Assembly (NCBI RefSeq): GCF_038500265.1
Contig: NZ_CP150637.1
Span: 1,389,501-1,453,500, forward strand
Length of the DNA: 64,000 nt
Reading direction: 5' to 3'
Source: Ignatzschineria larvae DSM 13226
GTDB taxonomy: Bacteria > Pseudomonadota > Gammaproteobacteria > Cardiobacteriales > Wohlfahrtiimonadaceae
Position numbers and translations under genes: made by a program
Part shown: piece after piece, positions 11,801 to 18,024 of the stretch
Numbering within the stretch: the first letter of the stretch is position 1
Layout: each line of letters opens with the position of its first letter
The notes under the pieces: generated by a model
What the model was told of the DNA's origin: nothing
The model's database searches: none
What the model saw: the letters and a program-made list of their open reading frames with translations, nothing else

Positions 11801-12142
11801 AAAAGGTGCAATTGCTACAATAGATTTAGGTACAACCACTGATCGCATAGATTGTTTATCATCATCCTCATCTTCTATAGTAGGAAGAACTTCAGGAGCA
11901 GATAAGTCATAAGCGCTTTCATTAGAAAATTCTTCACTTTCTTGCGCATATGAGGTTGTTATTAGACAACCAGCCATTATTAGTGATAGCCAAACTCTAT
12001 TATGGGGGTAACGAGTGCTTTCTATAGTTCTACTTGTAGATTTTGCAACTGAACTATTACCTGTATCACTCTGACCTAATTCACTTGTAACCACTTTACG
12101 TTGTAATTTATGATTCCAAATGACCTTAAAAATTCTATTCAT
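1..12142 (-). CDS. Giant autotransporter adhesin, N-terminal 4,047 codons (3' end beyond left edge)
   Basis: The minus strand is open from an ATG at 12142 to the window edge; I checked the frame at several points (12142, 8527, 5050, 3601, 3016, 52). AGGAG lies 7 nt before the ATG. The N-terminus (MNRIFKVIWN, then VVTSEL) is an extended signal peptide region, and the hydrophobic core ends at SYA|QE near residue 66. The passenger is Gly/Asn/Asp/Thr-rich, as expected of a beta-helix, with autotransporter-associated strand repeats near residues 770, 1206 and 2638 (for example NSYSGTTTVVSGSL). Residues about 1600-2100 are divergent GGNI-type repeats. Residues about 2680-2857 resemble the pertactin-type passenger end, closing in NDNWYLTTDF. 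Then come about fourteen 15-residue repeats and more than 930 residues of 151-residue repeats. The expected outer-membrane beta-barrel is not in the window. It is a secreted surface protein, probably an adhesin; the ligand is unknown. Confidence 0.9.
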   Translation of the reverse strand, partial: MNRIFKVIWNHKLQRKVVTSELGQSDTGNSSVAKSTSRTIESTRYPHNRVWLSLIMAGCLITTSYAQESEEFSNESAYDLSAPEVLPTIEDEDDDKQSMRSVVVPKSIVAIAPFADLTGNNVTSGSLTITSDNDIWTGNNNDTLNVTFNPGAKMFKTSANSVLKNVNIIVPANAALALMGKITGTITVDAWQKTNNQPINIYNYNSIEELKVSTTGSAIDIHNWTWEGADHPGQAYIKKTTIDFYGRSAKATIEFDNRSNNKAPKTSKAGSIKFDKVVDASKISILNNTGVMYEEENARWKDGLQFVSADRWNVSYSGSNSDGKVVTIDNRARPGANGYIYCTGSLYLADTQNLDANFVVMGGQVVFGMNVNRNEKSPAPQFKVRELDSLVVLYDSKIDFRQMGNIDTKKLIIDTNQHQQSKGNTTKVILNATGGQYRAPVNLIDRQIEVVGNGGPVIIEADVTKTGSTALGSNSPLQMMYFNQTIKDSNHQATLHFDNRNNVQDYKTISFTNNFLNTFESKKISGDGVGFYFDNPEQYNRLYERNPDFQGFDITGSHFVLLGDHTSKPIELTSLHSYIHLEHQNAPGQVFGRWDMKEGSSGVTDPNRLYVDSDWLPSQDILAGSTNYTHLDENGTSDTLITVLNPSENFKNNPNMLKVYSVKDPDKKAGNVGWNGGEKNGVVVNNDSNSQIIDDDVAKIYVGTGLAWGGKNDQDLYLRSGAYRYDIKSGKTLNLTIGKETAETVSKAVINGDNSANLAIDSKRGIITLDGVYNYKGSTTVTGAGTVVLNKNISQNNLIVEGGTLRLAINNQEFAGLKNKGEIQLRGNSLLVKGNDNVLGTIVLGNGQLTLAGNNTITNASQLKGGADSTIVLNKGTTTTITSVQSDLAANINVNGTLLFNDILSFGQGRLNIGSDGRIKIQNQSEFNQALSGQGQVDIVGKDAQNHFVFGSNVGNQYAGTYNFTTATLSAKEGSNQQTISGKSNLVLNEGATLVMDGNLTAKNATFNKDSSLNFNGSLAGTPKVDGKLTVNQLNLNGGTVNITIEDGYGQGAESNGSPIKDGAELTAEQVFASGVGKKHNLTLVDSGNQSVILNDSTKVSVNGEEVKVQDEESFIELERTLRQNNAIVGFAKYGEGVTTTNGDRNGLFVTSGLHSVQIIQGRELDIKATDSDKDKSFALLLTGAGGVVLDANQVGMQYGNASNSYTGGTTVKNGTVNLTKKDGFGLGALVITDNGIVNLHDQSQSVTNLKNEGALKIAQDGTLTVSGKGTSTKSDGLQGQGTLVVSGIDAGLTLSADNNNWGGKFDVQNGVLTVQSDQALGSSNVVLAENGVLDIALKQGDTYTFNTSVSGSGKVDINASDRELVFGDKINPEFTGTYSLKNVKNTDLSGDKFAQSSIIIGENSTATIKGESSFNNFTMDGSDSQLNFNFGIGSQDSLLVANNLYIKSGIINVNIATDEKGRATRSDAPQSVNDIFGSSDTHQLAKVSGNGSLEVGDSVVYKINGKTINEGDTVEQTFTLADNKTKVKVTYGYIFGTGDMLIADNADKGLYLKYEAKNVTIIEGDYNNTNNSNGANTGGSDVTVENGGSINNDGGKLETEGGDLSTNCTNTDPKKCGDINNQNKGEINTANPVKPGEGGDLNSGGNINNGDGTIITDGGNVNAGGNIDNKNGDITTGGGNVSGNGINNDGGNIDTSKPEGEEGKGGNVNAGNGGISNNPDQDNQGGNIITDGGNVTTKDNGNLENSGNVNTAKPGDTGGNVIIDGTLDNKSGGNIVTGGGNVSGGAGINNEGKIDSSNPNGEGGNITSGGDLTNKKPSENAKSGDGDVITGGGDIIVGGEIDPETGKPVVDENGKPKPGNGGNLTNNGGVIDTSKEDDKGGNIIVYPTPECDESSETECKGDFTNNGGETKTGGGNIEVGKDLTNQNGGKIDTSRPGEIGGDISAKGDITNEGAESEIKTGGGNITANGNLTNQGGQITTEGGNVSIDNNVTNSGKIDLGGGEMNVGGMLDNKKEAGEIIIGNKDGKPGKVDVTGELKNDGVIDLDGGNLNINGGGSSTKDGGLKGDSGSINVPGSKTNGDNTFTVSGNNSGLGSGVNVNIGKGEGNNGNGHIVIDQGGSLGEAGIKNDGTLTLVGEKTGNDAVKNNISGQGHINIKPGTEGENPGDVELAGDNSGFGGTIKVDENGNLIINDDLKHLGGEGATVNLETDNSHLTFNNIPKESDSNNTLEQTIKGQGDVTLNDSEIVVKGDNSNFNGSWTLGSKPGTENGGSSLTVSKNDNLGGEGNTVNIGASSTLVLDHFNKSPEGGSLDLNHLNSTLKGDGTVSLVNTDLDYQKDKANDFGGNFDVDQNSNLKVKDNGFNHGLTGNGQLTIDANQGEFNFGGNVGSDFAGTVNINNGQLTLNDNNSNAVSKGTLNIGSDSNVSFEKDAQGNQELNNVSFGGGQLTFNNGISQEWAQMSSTNVLNTNTLDFSNGGTVRVEGMPEALDPSTQGLSLIDLNVADNAYLQLASTKEVKGDISELNLELTDQQGQSVKDKAVNITNKSTAPNDSEVVAEGIFAYDLRSEDKSKDKGLFVNYQLTGLAILDGKTVILEGSKDKANAFTALISDKSGNGNLEIRNIEGSAVILNNSKNSYSGTTTVVSGSLIAGITGALGTTSMLIVSEKATFDLNGTEQTVGGLTVRKDGRFEGTGVLEHKEGNSGIFYNAGTIQVGMSDAQKISNEDTINHLKFNSALRNEGALDLRGPKIGNTLTITGNYEGAGDDAALHMNAHIMGNHSATGDQLIIEGKASGQTNVFITTTGVAGQLVVGDLAMIKTGGSTENAFKYNDVKKGSYEQFLVLSNDNWYLTTDFEPTEQPGTGGENGNGGENGGESGGDKPGTGGENGGESGGDKPGTGGENGGESGGDKPGTGGESGGESGGDKPGTGGENGGESGGDKPGTGGENGGESGGDKPGTGGENGGESGGDKPGTGGENGGESGGDKPGTGGENGGESGGDKPGTGGENGGESGGDKPGTGGENGGESGGDKPGTGGENGGESGGDKPGTGGENGGESGGDKPGTGGENGGESGGDKPGSNGSGSDYDNSGKDTNTEGGDVNAPGGDVNNKDGNLETGGGNVNGDNGINNEGGNIDTSKPGKPGEGGDVTTKDGDINNKDGEINTDGGNVNTGGNGSINNGGDANGENGGSINTGGGNVESGKDINNNNGGKIDTSKPNKPGEGGDVTAKNDVNNKGGEINTDGGDVNAGGKVDNGIGDNGKGGEITTGGGNVNGDNGINNEGGNIDTSKPGKPGEGGDVTTKDGDINNKDGEINTDGGNVNTGGNGSINNGGDANGKNGGSINTGGGNVESGKDINNNNGGKIDTSKPNKPGEGGDVTAKNDVNNKGGEINTDGGDVNAGGKVDNGIGDNGKGGEITTGGGNVNGDNGINNEGGNIDTSKPGKPGEGGDVTTKDGDINNKDGEINTDGGNVNTGGNGSINNGGDANGENGGSINTGGGNVESGKDINNNNGGKIDTSKPNKPGEGGDVTAKNDVNNKGGEINTDGGDVNAGGKVDNGIGDNGKGGEITTGGGNVNGDNGINNEGGNIDTSKPGKPGEGGDVTTKDGDINNKDGEINTDGGNVNTGGNGSINNGGDANGENGGSINTGGGNVESGKDINNNNGGKIDTSKPNKPGEGGDVTAKNDVNNKGGEINTDGGDVNAGGKVDNGIGDNGKGGEITTGGGNVNGDNGINNEGGNIDTSKPGKPGEGGDVTTKDGDINNKDGEINTDGGNVNTGGNGSINNGGDANGKNGGSINTGGGNVESGKDINNNNGGKIDTSKPNKPGEGGDVTAKNDVNNKGGEINTDGGDVNAGGKVDNGIGDNGKGGEITTGGGNVNGDNGINNEGGNIDTSKPGKPGEGGDVTTKDGDINNKDGEINTDGGNVNTGGNGSINNGGDANGENGGSINTGGGNVESGKDINNNNGGKIDTSKPNKPGEGGDVTAKNDVNNKGGEINTDGGDVNAGGKVDNGIGDNGKGGEITTGGGNVNGDNGINNEGGNIDTSKPGKP
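2911..3540 (-). repeat. 45-bp tandem repeat encoding a 15-residue Gly/Glu linker, about 14 copies
   Basis: Each unit encodes PGTGGENGGESGGDK with rare silent or single-base changes (ttc/ttt/ctc, tca/tcg). The array sits directly after the passenger-end motif NWYLTTDF and before the 151-residue repeats, in the same reading frame. Where many autotransporters have a short Pro-rich linker, this one has an acidic Gly-rich linker of about 210 residues. Confidence 0.95.
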
Positions 12143-12221
12143 TTATGTACTCCTTAATCTAATCTCAGATAATAACTAACGCTAATACAAAAACAAAAAT
12201 AAATCGTTGTAAACGTAGTGT

Positions 12222-12227
12222 ATTATA
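12222..12227 (-). promoter_or_regulatory. Possible -10 element (TATAAT) of the giant autotransporter gene
   Basis: Minus-strand TATAAT lies 80 nt before the ATG in an AT-rich stretch. The position of a -35 box (about 12245-12250) falls on the junction with the IS element at 12250 and reads CTAGTA, which is not a good -35. The IS may have removed the native -35. This is inference from one hexamer. Confidence 0.3.
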
Positions 12228-12249
12228 ATATATATATGTAAATATACTA

Positions 12250-13099
12250 GGGGCTGTTGAACATTCATAACTTCAGCCAAATATAGGCACAAGCTAAAGC
12301 AACGTTGTTTTCATAATGTTGTTTTAGCTTGTCATATCTTGTTGCTATACTTCTAAAATGTTTCAGCCTTGCAAATGCATTCTCCACTAAATGCCGAGTT
12401 TTATAAATATGCCAGTCCATATGATTATTATTCGTAAGAGTATTCCTCTTTTTAGGAATAATAGCTTTAGCTCCTTGATTTATAATATCTTCTCTAAAAC
12501 TCTCAGAATCATAACCTTTATCTGCACTAACGTAATCTGTCGTATTTAAATGAACCCTGCTAAGTAGCTCTGGAGCGACCTTGATATCGTGGGTCGTTCC
12601 ATCTGTTACGATAAATTCACAGGGATTACCGCAAGCATCTACGATCATATGAATTTTTGAACTATTTCCACCAACACTTTTAGATATTGCTTGAGGATTA
12701 TCTGCGGTTGCTCCTGTGCTATGCTGGTGAGCTCTAATGTGAGTTGCATCTATAAACAGCCATTCATAGTCAACATCTTGTGATAGTTTTTTAAATAATT
12801 TCAAGAGCTTGTTATTTTTAGACCAACGACTAAAAGTTTTAAAAATAGTATTAGGTCGCCCAAATTGCTCAGGAATATCCCTCCAAGGAACACCTGTTCT
12901 CATTCTAAATAGAATACCCTCAACGATATTTCTTAAATTTGGTTTGTCATAGATATTCAAATCTAGGAGAATAGGCTTCAGTTTCAGCCATAGTTTATCT
13001 GTAAGCATGGTTCGAGACATAGCGAGAGGTAGGTTTTTTTTGACGATAATATTCTACCGCTCGCTTTTTTTATTTTGAACTGCAATGTTCAACAGCCCC
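12250..13099 (-). mobile_element. Complete IS5-family insertion sequence, 850 bp
   Basis: Perfect 16-bp terminal inverted repeats (GGGGCTGTTGAACATT) lie at 12250-12265 and 13084-13099. They are flanked by TA on both sides (12248-12249 and 13100-13101), a target duplication typical of the IS427-type part of IS5. One intact transposase gene fills the element. It lies between the two adhesin genes, 107 nt upstream of the giant autotransporter start, with its transposase in the same direction as both adhesins. Confidence 0.93.
12265..13020 (-). CDS. IS5-family DDE transposase, single ORF
   Basis: This 251-residue protein begins MSRTMLTDKLWLKL, with the N-terminal domain of IS5 transposases (PNLRNIVEGILFRMRTG.PWRDIPEQFG). 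The DDE catalytic residues are visible in context: D in LFIDATHIRAH, D in YVSADKGYDS, and E in HLVENAFARLKHFR. The frame is uninterrupted with no programmed frameshift, unlike two-ORF relatives. The stop codon overlaps the left inverted repeat, so no terminator separates it from the giant autotransporter downstream, and read-through transcription into that gene is possible. Confidence 0.95.
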   Translation of the reverse strand: MSRTMLTDKLWLKLKPILLDLNIYDKPNLRNIVEGILFRMRTGVPWRDIPEQFGRPNTIFKTFSRWSKNNKLLKLFKKLSQDVDYEWLFIDATHIRAHQHSTGATADNPQAISKSVGGNSSKIHMIVDACGNPCEFIVTDGTTHDIKVAPELLSRVHLNTTDYVSADKGYDSESFREDIINQGAKAIIPKKRNTLTNNNHMDWHIYKTRHLVENAFARLKHFRSIATRYDKLKQHYENNVALACAYIWLKL

Positions 13100-13180
13100 T
13101 AAATTTATTTTTAGCAAGAATGATGTTTTTTAATGCTATCAATAAGTGACAACATTACGATAAGAGAAGTTTTAGAACAT

Positions 13181-13216
13181 AAAAAAGGTGGCTATGATAT
13201 TCATCAAAACCACCTT
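13181..13216 (-). terminator. Rho-independent terminator after the trimeric adhesin gene
   Basis: The minus strand reads AAGGTGG, an 18-nt loop, CCACCTT, then a T-run. It lies about 50 nt after the TAA of the adhesin gene at 13267. Confidence 0.75.
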
Positions 13217-13266
13217 ATTAGCATTAATAATATTTATACTTTTAAATAAACTTGCAAAATTATTAA

Positions 13267-16200
13267 TTAATCCCAACCAAACGCAACGCCAATACCAACA
13301 CCTGCTTTATTTTGAGTGTCGTATGAGGCATTAATACGTAACAAGCTTCTATCTCCAATTTTGAAAGTGAATCCCGCAGAAATAGCCGCTTCACCATCAT
13401 ATACTGCAGTCCCCATACCAAAAGAATATTTTGCTGTTTCAACATAAGGCATAGAACTCATTGCCATTGCGCCAGCAACACCAGCACTCGCAATCTTACG
13501 GTTTTGATGAACTGTTTTTTCAATATTATTAAGACGAGTATTATAGTGACTTAAAGTATTATTAATGCTAGTAACTTCACGATCCACTTTTTGATCAAGC
13601 GCCCATAACTGACCTCCATTCACAACCTCTTTGGAATTCTCAGCAATATTACCATCAGCAACACCTTTAATCACTCTGTTACTATCACCATTACTGAAAT
13701 TCACAGAGGTTGCACCTGTTGCGCCATTAACAACAATCTCCTCACCTTGCACCCTAAAGAGCGAGCCTTGATCAATCGCTTCAATCGCTTCAGCCACAGT
13801 TTTATATCCCTGTCCATTCACGGTTAATGCTGCACCATTTTCATCGTAATAAACATTACCATTACTATCTATCTTCGCTCCTCCACCGAGTAGCTTACCA
13901 ATAGCATCCTGCGTCTGATTTAATTGACCTCCTGTCACCGCATCTTTAGAGTTTTCGGCAATAGAACCATTTGCTAACCCCGTCAATTTACGACCATCTC
14001 CGTTGCCGTTATCTTGCGCAATGTTAAAATCACCATTTCCTGCAAGTCCATTATTAATAATAATTTGGCCATCTTTATTCCCTGTATTCTTTTCAGAACT
14101 AGCTGGGAAATTGCTATCCACTAAGGTATGATTTTGATCATTTTTTCCTAAAGGTTTATTGTTATCTTCTACTTGAATAATACCTGATTTACCAGTTTCT
14201 AAATCATCAACACGATTCACCACATTACTCATCTGCCCATCTAATGCCTTGATACGGCCATCTAAGTTTTCAAATCCTGCATAGACCGTTGTAATAGAGC
14301 CTTTCCCCTTACCGAAAGCACCTGAGAAATCAACGCCAGTTAACTGACCATTTCCATCAAGCTTAGCATCGCCACCTAAGGCGGTAGCTACATTTCGATT
14401 TGCACTGTAAAGCTGTGAGCCATTAATTGCATCTTTAGAAATATCAGTAATAGCCCCATCTGCTAAACCTGTAAGTGTGCGACCTTGATCTGCATTAGCA
14501 ATATTAAAAGTTTCAGCACCATTCGCTTCTGGGGCAATCACTAAGGATTGCTTATCTGTTGATAATTGCACTAAACCTAAAGTGCCCGCAGATACTTTAT
14601 TCTCGATATTCTCGATACTTTCACTATTTGAAACCACTCGACCATCTATATTTTCAAAAGCTGCTTTAACATCAGTGACTGTTGCTTTACTTCCTTCTTT
14701 ACCAAGCTTTAACTCCCAAGTTCCATTGGTTTCTAAACCGCCCAAGGCGTTTGTAACATCTGTCACATTTTTATTTGTCTTATCAAATTCGCCTTTAACA
14801 TGCGCAAAGCCAGCATTAACATCTTTAATAGTACCTTCTTTAGCACCTAAAGCACCTGAGAAATCAGGAGCAGTCCAAACTCCATTATCAAACTGAGCAC
14901 CGCCACCTAAGGCAGTTGTAACATCCTTAATCTGGGAAAAATTGACCGCATCATTATCTGCTTTACCTCGAGAAACACCAGTTAAAGTACGGCTAGATTC
15001 ATCTGATTTAGCAATATTGAAAGTCTTAGCACTATCCGCCTGTGACGATATTACTAAAGATTGTTGATCTGTTGATAATTGCACTAAACCTAAAGTGCCC
15101 GCAGATACTTTATTCTCGATACTCTCGATACTTTCACTATTTGAAACTACTCGACCATCTAAATTGGTTAAAGCTGAACCTACTGTTACATGCTTACTCT
15201 TATCTTTAAACTCATAACTCGGGGCAGTAACTACACCATTTGCACCTACAGAAGCACCGCCACCTAAAGCTTGCGTTAAATCCTCCGCTGACTTTTTATT
15301 AGCATCAGATGCAACTTTGTTACTCATTACTCGACCATCTATATTCTCAATAGCTGATTTCACTGTCGTAGTCTCACTATCTGATCCATTTAGCTTCACC
15401 GACCATTTACCATCATCTATACCTAAAGCAGTTGTAACATCTGTCACATTTTTATTTGTCTTATCAAATTCGCCTTTAACATGCGCAAAGCCAGCATTAA
15501 CATCTTTAATAGTACCTTCTTTAGCACCTAAAGCACCTGAGAAATCAGGAGCAGTCCAAACTCCATTATCAAACTGAGCACCGCCACCTAAGGCAGTTGT
15601 AACATCCTTAATCTGGGAAAAATTGACCGCATCATTATCTGCTTTACCTCGAGCAACACCAGTTAAGCTACGATTTTCATCTTTTTTAGCAATATTGAAA
15701 GTTTCAGCACTATTCGCTTCTGGGGCAATTACTAAGGATTTCTTATCTGTTGATAATTGCACTAAACCTAAAGTGCCCGCAGATACTTTATTCTCGATAC
15801 TCTCGATACTTTCACTATTTGAAACTACTCGACCATCTAAATTGGTTAAAGCTGAACCTACTGTTACATGCTTACTCTTATCTTTAAACTCATAACTCGG
15901 GGCAGTAACTACACCATTTGCACCTACAGAAGCACCGCCACCTAAAGCTTGCGTTAAATCCTCCGCTGACTTTTTATTAGCATCAGATGCAACTTTGTTA
16001 CTCATTACTCGACCATCTATATTCTCAATAGCTGATTTCACTGTCGTAGTCTCACTATCTGATCCATTTAGCTTCACCGACCATTTACCATCATCTATAC
16101 CTAAAGCAGTTGTAACATCTGTCACATTTTTATTTGTCTTATCAAATTCGCCTTTAACATGCGCAAAGCCAGCATTAACATCTTTAATAGTACCTTCTTT

Positions 16201-17658
16201 AGCACCTAAAGCACCTGAGAAATCAGGAGCAGTCCAAACTCCATTATCAAACTGAGCACCGCCACCTAAAACTGTAGCAACACCTGTACCAAGCACATAT
16301 AATTGACCACCTGTGACTGCTTCTTTAGAATCCTTTTTGACCGAACCATCTGCGACATTCACTAATTTACGTTGGAGCGTATCATTACCAAATGATACGG
16401 TATTTTCTAATGTTGCTTTAGATTTAGCCCCAATTGCTACAGATCCTTCTGCTTTAGATTCAGATCTTTCCCCTATCGATATAGCCCCTTTACCAGCTAT
16501 AGATGAAGCACCTATTGCAATTGCATCAGTCAATTGAGAGGTCGCCTTATGACCTATTGCAATACCCCAAGTAGCGCCGTCTTTTACTGTAGCTTCTACC
16601 CCTATTGCTACAGAATTTACAGCTTTTGTGTTAGATTTTATTCCAATCGCAATACTCCCATTACTTCTAGCAAAAGACTCAGCTCCTATAGCAATTGCAT
16701 TTGGGCCATATAGCATACCTGGAGTGTCCTCTCCCGATCTTGCTTGATAGCCTAGGGCAATACCTCGATCTGCTGCTGTAGTGGCGCCATTCCCTATTGC
16801 TACCGCAGACTCTCCATTAACAGATGCGGATGACCCTAATGCTATAGCAAACTTATGATTTGCTGTTGCAGAGGCTCCAATTGCTATACTCTTTAAATGA
16901 TGGGTTTCTTTACCAAGCCCTTTATTTGAACTTACTTTCGCTCCGTCACCAATAGCAATTGAACTGTCAAAATAGGCTTGGGCACCTTTGCCTATAGCAA
17001 TCGATGCTCTTCCATACGTAACATTATCGGAAGTTATTCCTGATTGAGCTTTATACCCTAGTGCAAGACCATCAGCTGTTGTAGCCTTAGCCTCCTGCCC
17101 AATCGCTATAGCTCTGCCATGCTGAGATATTGCATTATACCCTATTGCCATAGCCCCAACGATTGTATTAGGATAAAGCTCTGTATCAGAACTATTAGTT
17201 ATACTTGAAAAGTCTATTGTAGCCCCCTCTCCTATAGTGAAAGCATTATTTTTAGGCAATAACGATCCAATATTTTGGGAATTAGTATCATCAATTAATC
17301 TCCCACTTTTCAATAAAATGCTAGGCTGAGAATTAGCTAATCTAATTTTCTTAATTTGTTTTTCATCTTCCTCTTCTAAAGCATACTCTTCTTCAGTACT
17401 TTTATGCACAATTTCATTGATAGAGTTTTGTGGAAGCATCACGATAGAGTCTAATGCTATCCCCTTATCGCTGATATTATCAGCTTCCAGAGAAGTTTCT
17501 TGAGCAAGTGCAGGCCCCCCAAAGAGAGAAATTAATGTAAATGCCACAATAGTTGCATTGCCAACACTCGATGTCGCTCGTTTTTGAGCCACCAACTCAG
17601 ATGTAACAACATAATCCTTTTTAAGATAACTCCATACAACACTATATATTCTATTCAT
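13267..17658 (-). CDS. Trimeric autotransporter adhesin (YadA/Hia type)
   Basis: This 1,463-residue surface adhesin (type Vc secretion) has an ESPR start (MNRIYSVVWS, VVTSEL) and a signal peptide ending near GPALA|QE. The head (about residues 165-420) is built of 14-residue Hep_Hag repeats such as RAIAIGQEAKATTADGLALG. A neck follows (about 420-455: FGNDTLQRKLVNVADG, AVTGGQLY). The stalk has several GGGAQFDNG-, SNSESIE- and GRVVSN-type segments, including a near-perfect 226-residue duplication. The last 90 residues are a YadA-like anchor (ENSKEVVNGGQLWAL, a short coiled coil, four beta strands, final FGWD). Three chains should share one 12-strand barrel. SD is weak (GGTGA). The 5' flank (17659-17950) is AT-rich and shows no gene. 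Confidence 0.95.
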   Translation of the reverse strand: MNRIYSVVWSYLKKDYVVTSELVAQKRATSSVGNATIVAFTLISLFGGPALAQETSLEADNISDKGIALDSIVMLPQNSINEIVHKSTEEEYALEEEDEKQIKKIRLANSQPSILLKSGRLIDDTNSQNIGSLLPKNNAFTIGEGATIDFSSITNSSDTELYPNTIVGAMAIGYNAISQHGRAIAIGQEAKATTADGLALGYKAQSGITSDNVTYGRASIAIGKGAQAYFDSSIAIGDGAKVSSNKGLGKETHHLKSIAIGASATANHKFAIALGSSASVNGESAVAIGNGATTAADRGIALGYQARSGEDTPGMLYGPNAIAIGAESFARSNGSIAIGIKSNTKAVNSVAIGVEATVKDGATWGIAIGHKATSQLTDAIAIGASSIAGKGAISIGERSESKAEGSVAIGAKSKATLENTVSFGNDTLQRKLVNVADGSVKKDSKEAVTGGQLYVLGTGVATVLGGGAQFDNGVWTAPDFSGALGAKEGTIKDVNAGFAHVKGEFDKTNKNVTDVTTALGIDDGKWSVKLNGSDSETTTVKSAIENIDGRVMSNKVASDANKKSAEDLTQALGGGASVGANGVVTAPSYEFKDKSKHVTVGSALTNLDGRVVSNSESIESIENKVSAGTLGLVQLSTDKKSLVIAPEANSAETFNIAKKDENRSLTGVARGKADNDAVNFSQIKDVTTALGGGAQFDNGVWTAPDFSGALGAKEGTIKDVNAGFAHVKGEFDKTNKNVTDVTTALGIDDGKWSVKLNGSDSETTTVKSAIENIDGRVMSNKVASDANKKSAEDLTQALGGGASVGANGVVTAPSYEFKDKSKHVTVGSALTNLDGRVVSNSESIESIENKVSAGTLGLVQLSTDQQSLVISSQADSAKTFNIAKSDESSRTLTGVSRGKADNDAVNFSQIKDVTTALGGGAQFDNGVWTAPDFSGALGAKEGTIKDVNAGFAHVKGEFDKTNKNVTDVTNALGGLETNGTWELKLGKEGSKATVTDVKAAFENIDGRVVSNSESIENIENKVSAGTLGLVQLSTDKQSLVIAPEANGAETFNIANADQGRTLTGLADGAITDISKDAINGSQLYSANRNVATALGGDAKLDGNGQLTGVDFSGAFGKGKGSITTVYAGFENLDGRIKALDGQMSNVVNRVDDLETGKSGIIQVEDNNKPLGKNDQNHTLVDSNFPASSEKNTGNKDGQIIINNGLAGNGDFNIAQDNGNGDGRKLTGLANGSIAENSKDAVTGGQLNQTQDAIGKLLGGGAKIDSNGNVYYDENGAALTVNGQGYKTVAEAIEAIDQGSLFRVQGEEIVVNGATGATSVNFSNGDSNRVIKGVADGNIAENSKEVVNGGQLWALDQKVDREVTSINNTLSHYNTRLNNIEKTVHQNRKIASAGVAGAMAMSSMPYVETAKYSFGMGTAVYDGEAAISAGFTFKIGDRSLLRINASYDTQNKAGVGIGVAFGWD
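14906..16261 (-). repeat. 678-bp tandem duplication in the adhesin stalk (two copies plus partial third)
   Basis: The block encoding GGGAQFDNGVWTAPDFSG through the SNSESIESIENKVSAG and ISQ/IKDV region recurs at a 678-bp offset (about 15584-16261 and 14906-15583). A third partial copy is downstream. The DNA is almost identical apart from a few bases around the variable ENRSLTGVARG/SSRTLTGVSRG junctions. The stalk length can therefore change in steps of 226 residues. Confidence 0.9.
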
Positions 17659-17956
17659 AACGTCTTTTTCACCAATACATTCATTTTAAAGAATATTATT
17701 TTACTTATTTATTCTTTTTTTTACAAAAAAAATAGAGATGTTTTAGGAGGAAAACTTCAACTTACTGCTCTATCAATACTTTCAATTAATTTAATAGAGT
17801 TTTTTCGAAACAAAAATAAAAAATATAAACAAAAAATACCAGAAATAGTTTGTTTATTTGAAGCCTAAAAGTAAAAAAAGGAAAGGAATGTAAATAGATA
17901 TGACTTTTTTGATATTTTGATAGATTCACTCGATATTTGAACAAATATACAACAAT
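17659..17956. other. AT-rich intergenic region upstream of the trimeric adhesin gene
   Basis: About 300 nt, strongly AT-rich with A- and T-runs. It presumably contains the promoter of the adhesin gene. A 94-codon open frame on the plus strand here has adhesin-antisense sequence at its start and no SD, so I do not call it. I see no other feature. Confidence 0.5.
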
Positions 17957-17983
17957 AAAAAACCTAGGAATATTTCCTAGGCT
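17957..17983 (-). terminator. Rho-independent terminator of tpx
   Basis: On the minus strand CCTAGGAA, a short loop and TTCCTAGG are followed by TTTTTTATT, about 45 nt after the tpx stop codon. Confidence 0.8.
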
Positions 17984-18024
17984 CTATGTTGTCGTTTGAT
18001 TTTATCTTTAATTGATATTTGTAG

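Noticed and set aside
17584-17868. 94-codon plus-strand frame upstream of the trimeric adhesin
   Set aside because: It starts inside the adhesin gene in antisense, has no SD and continues through AT-rich promoter DNA.
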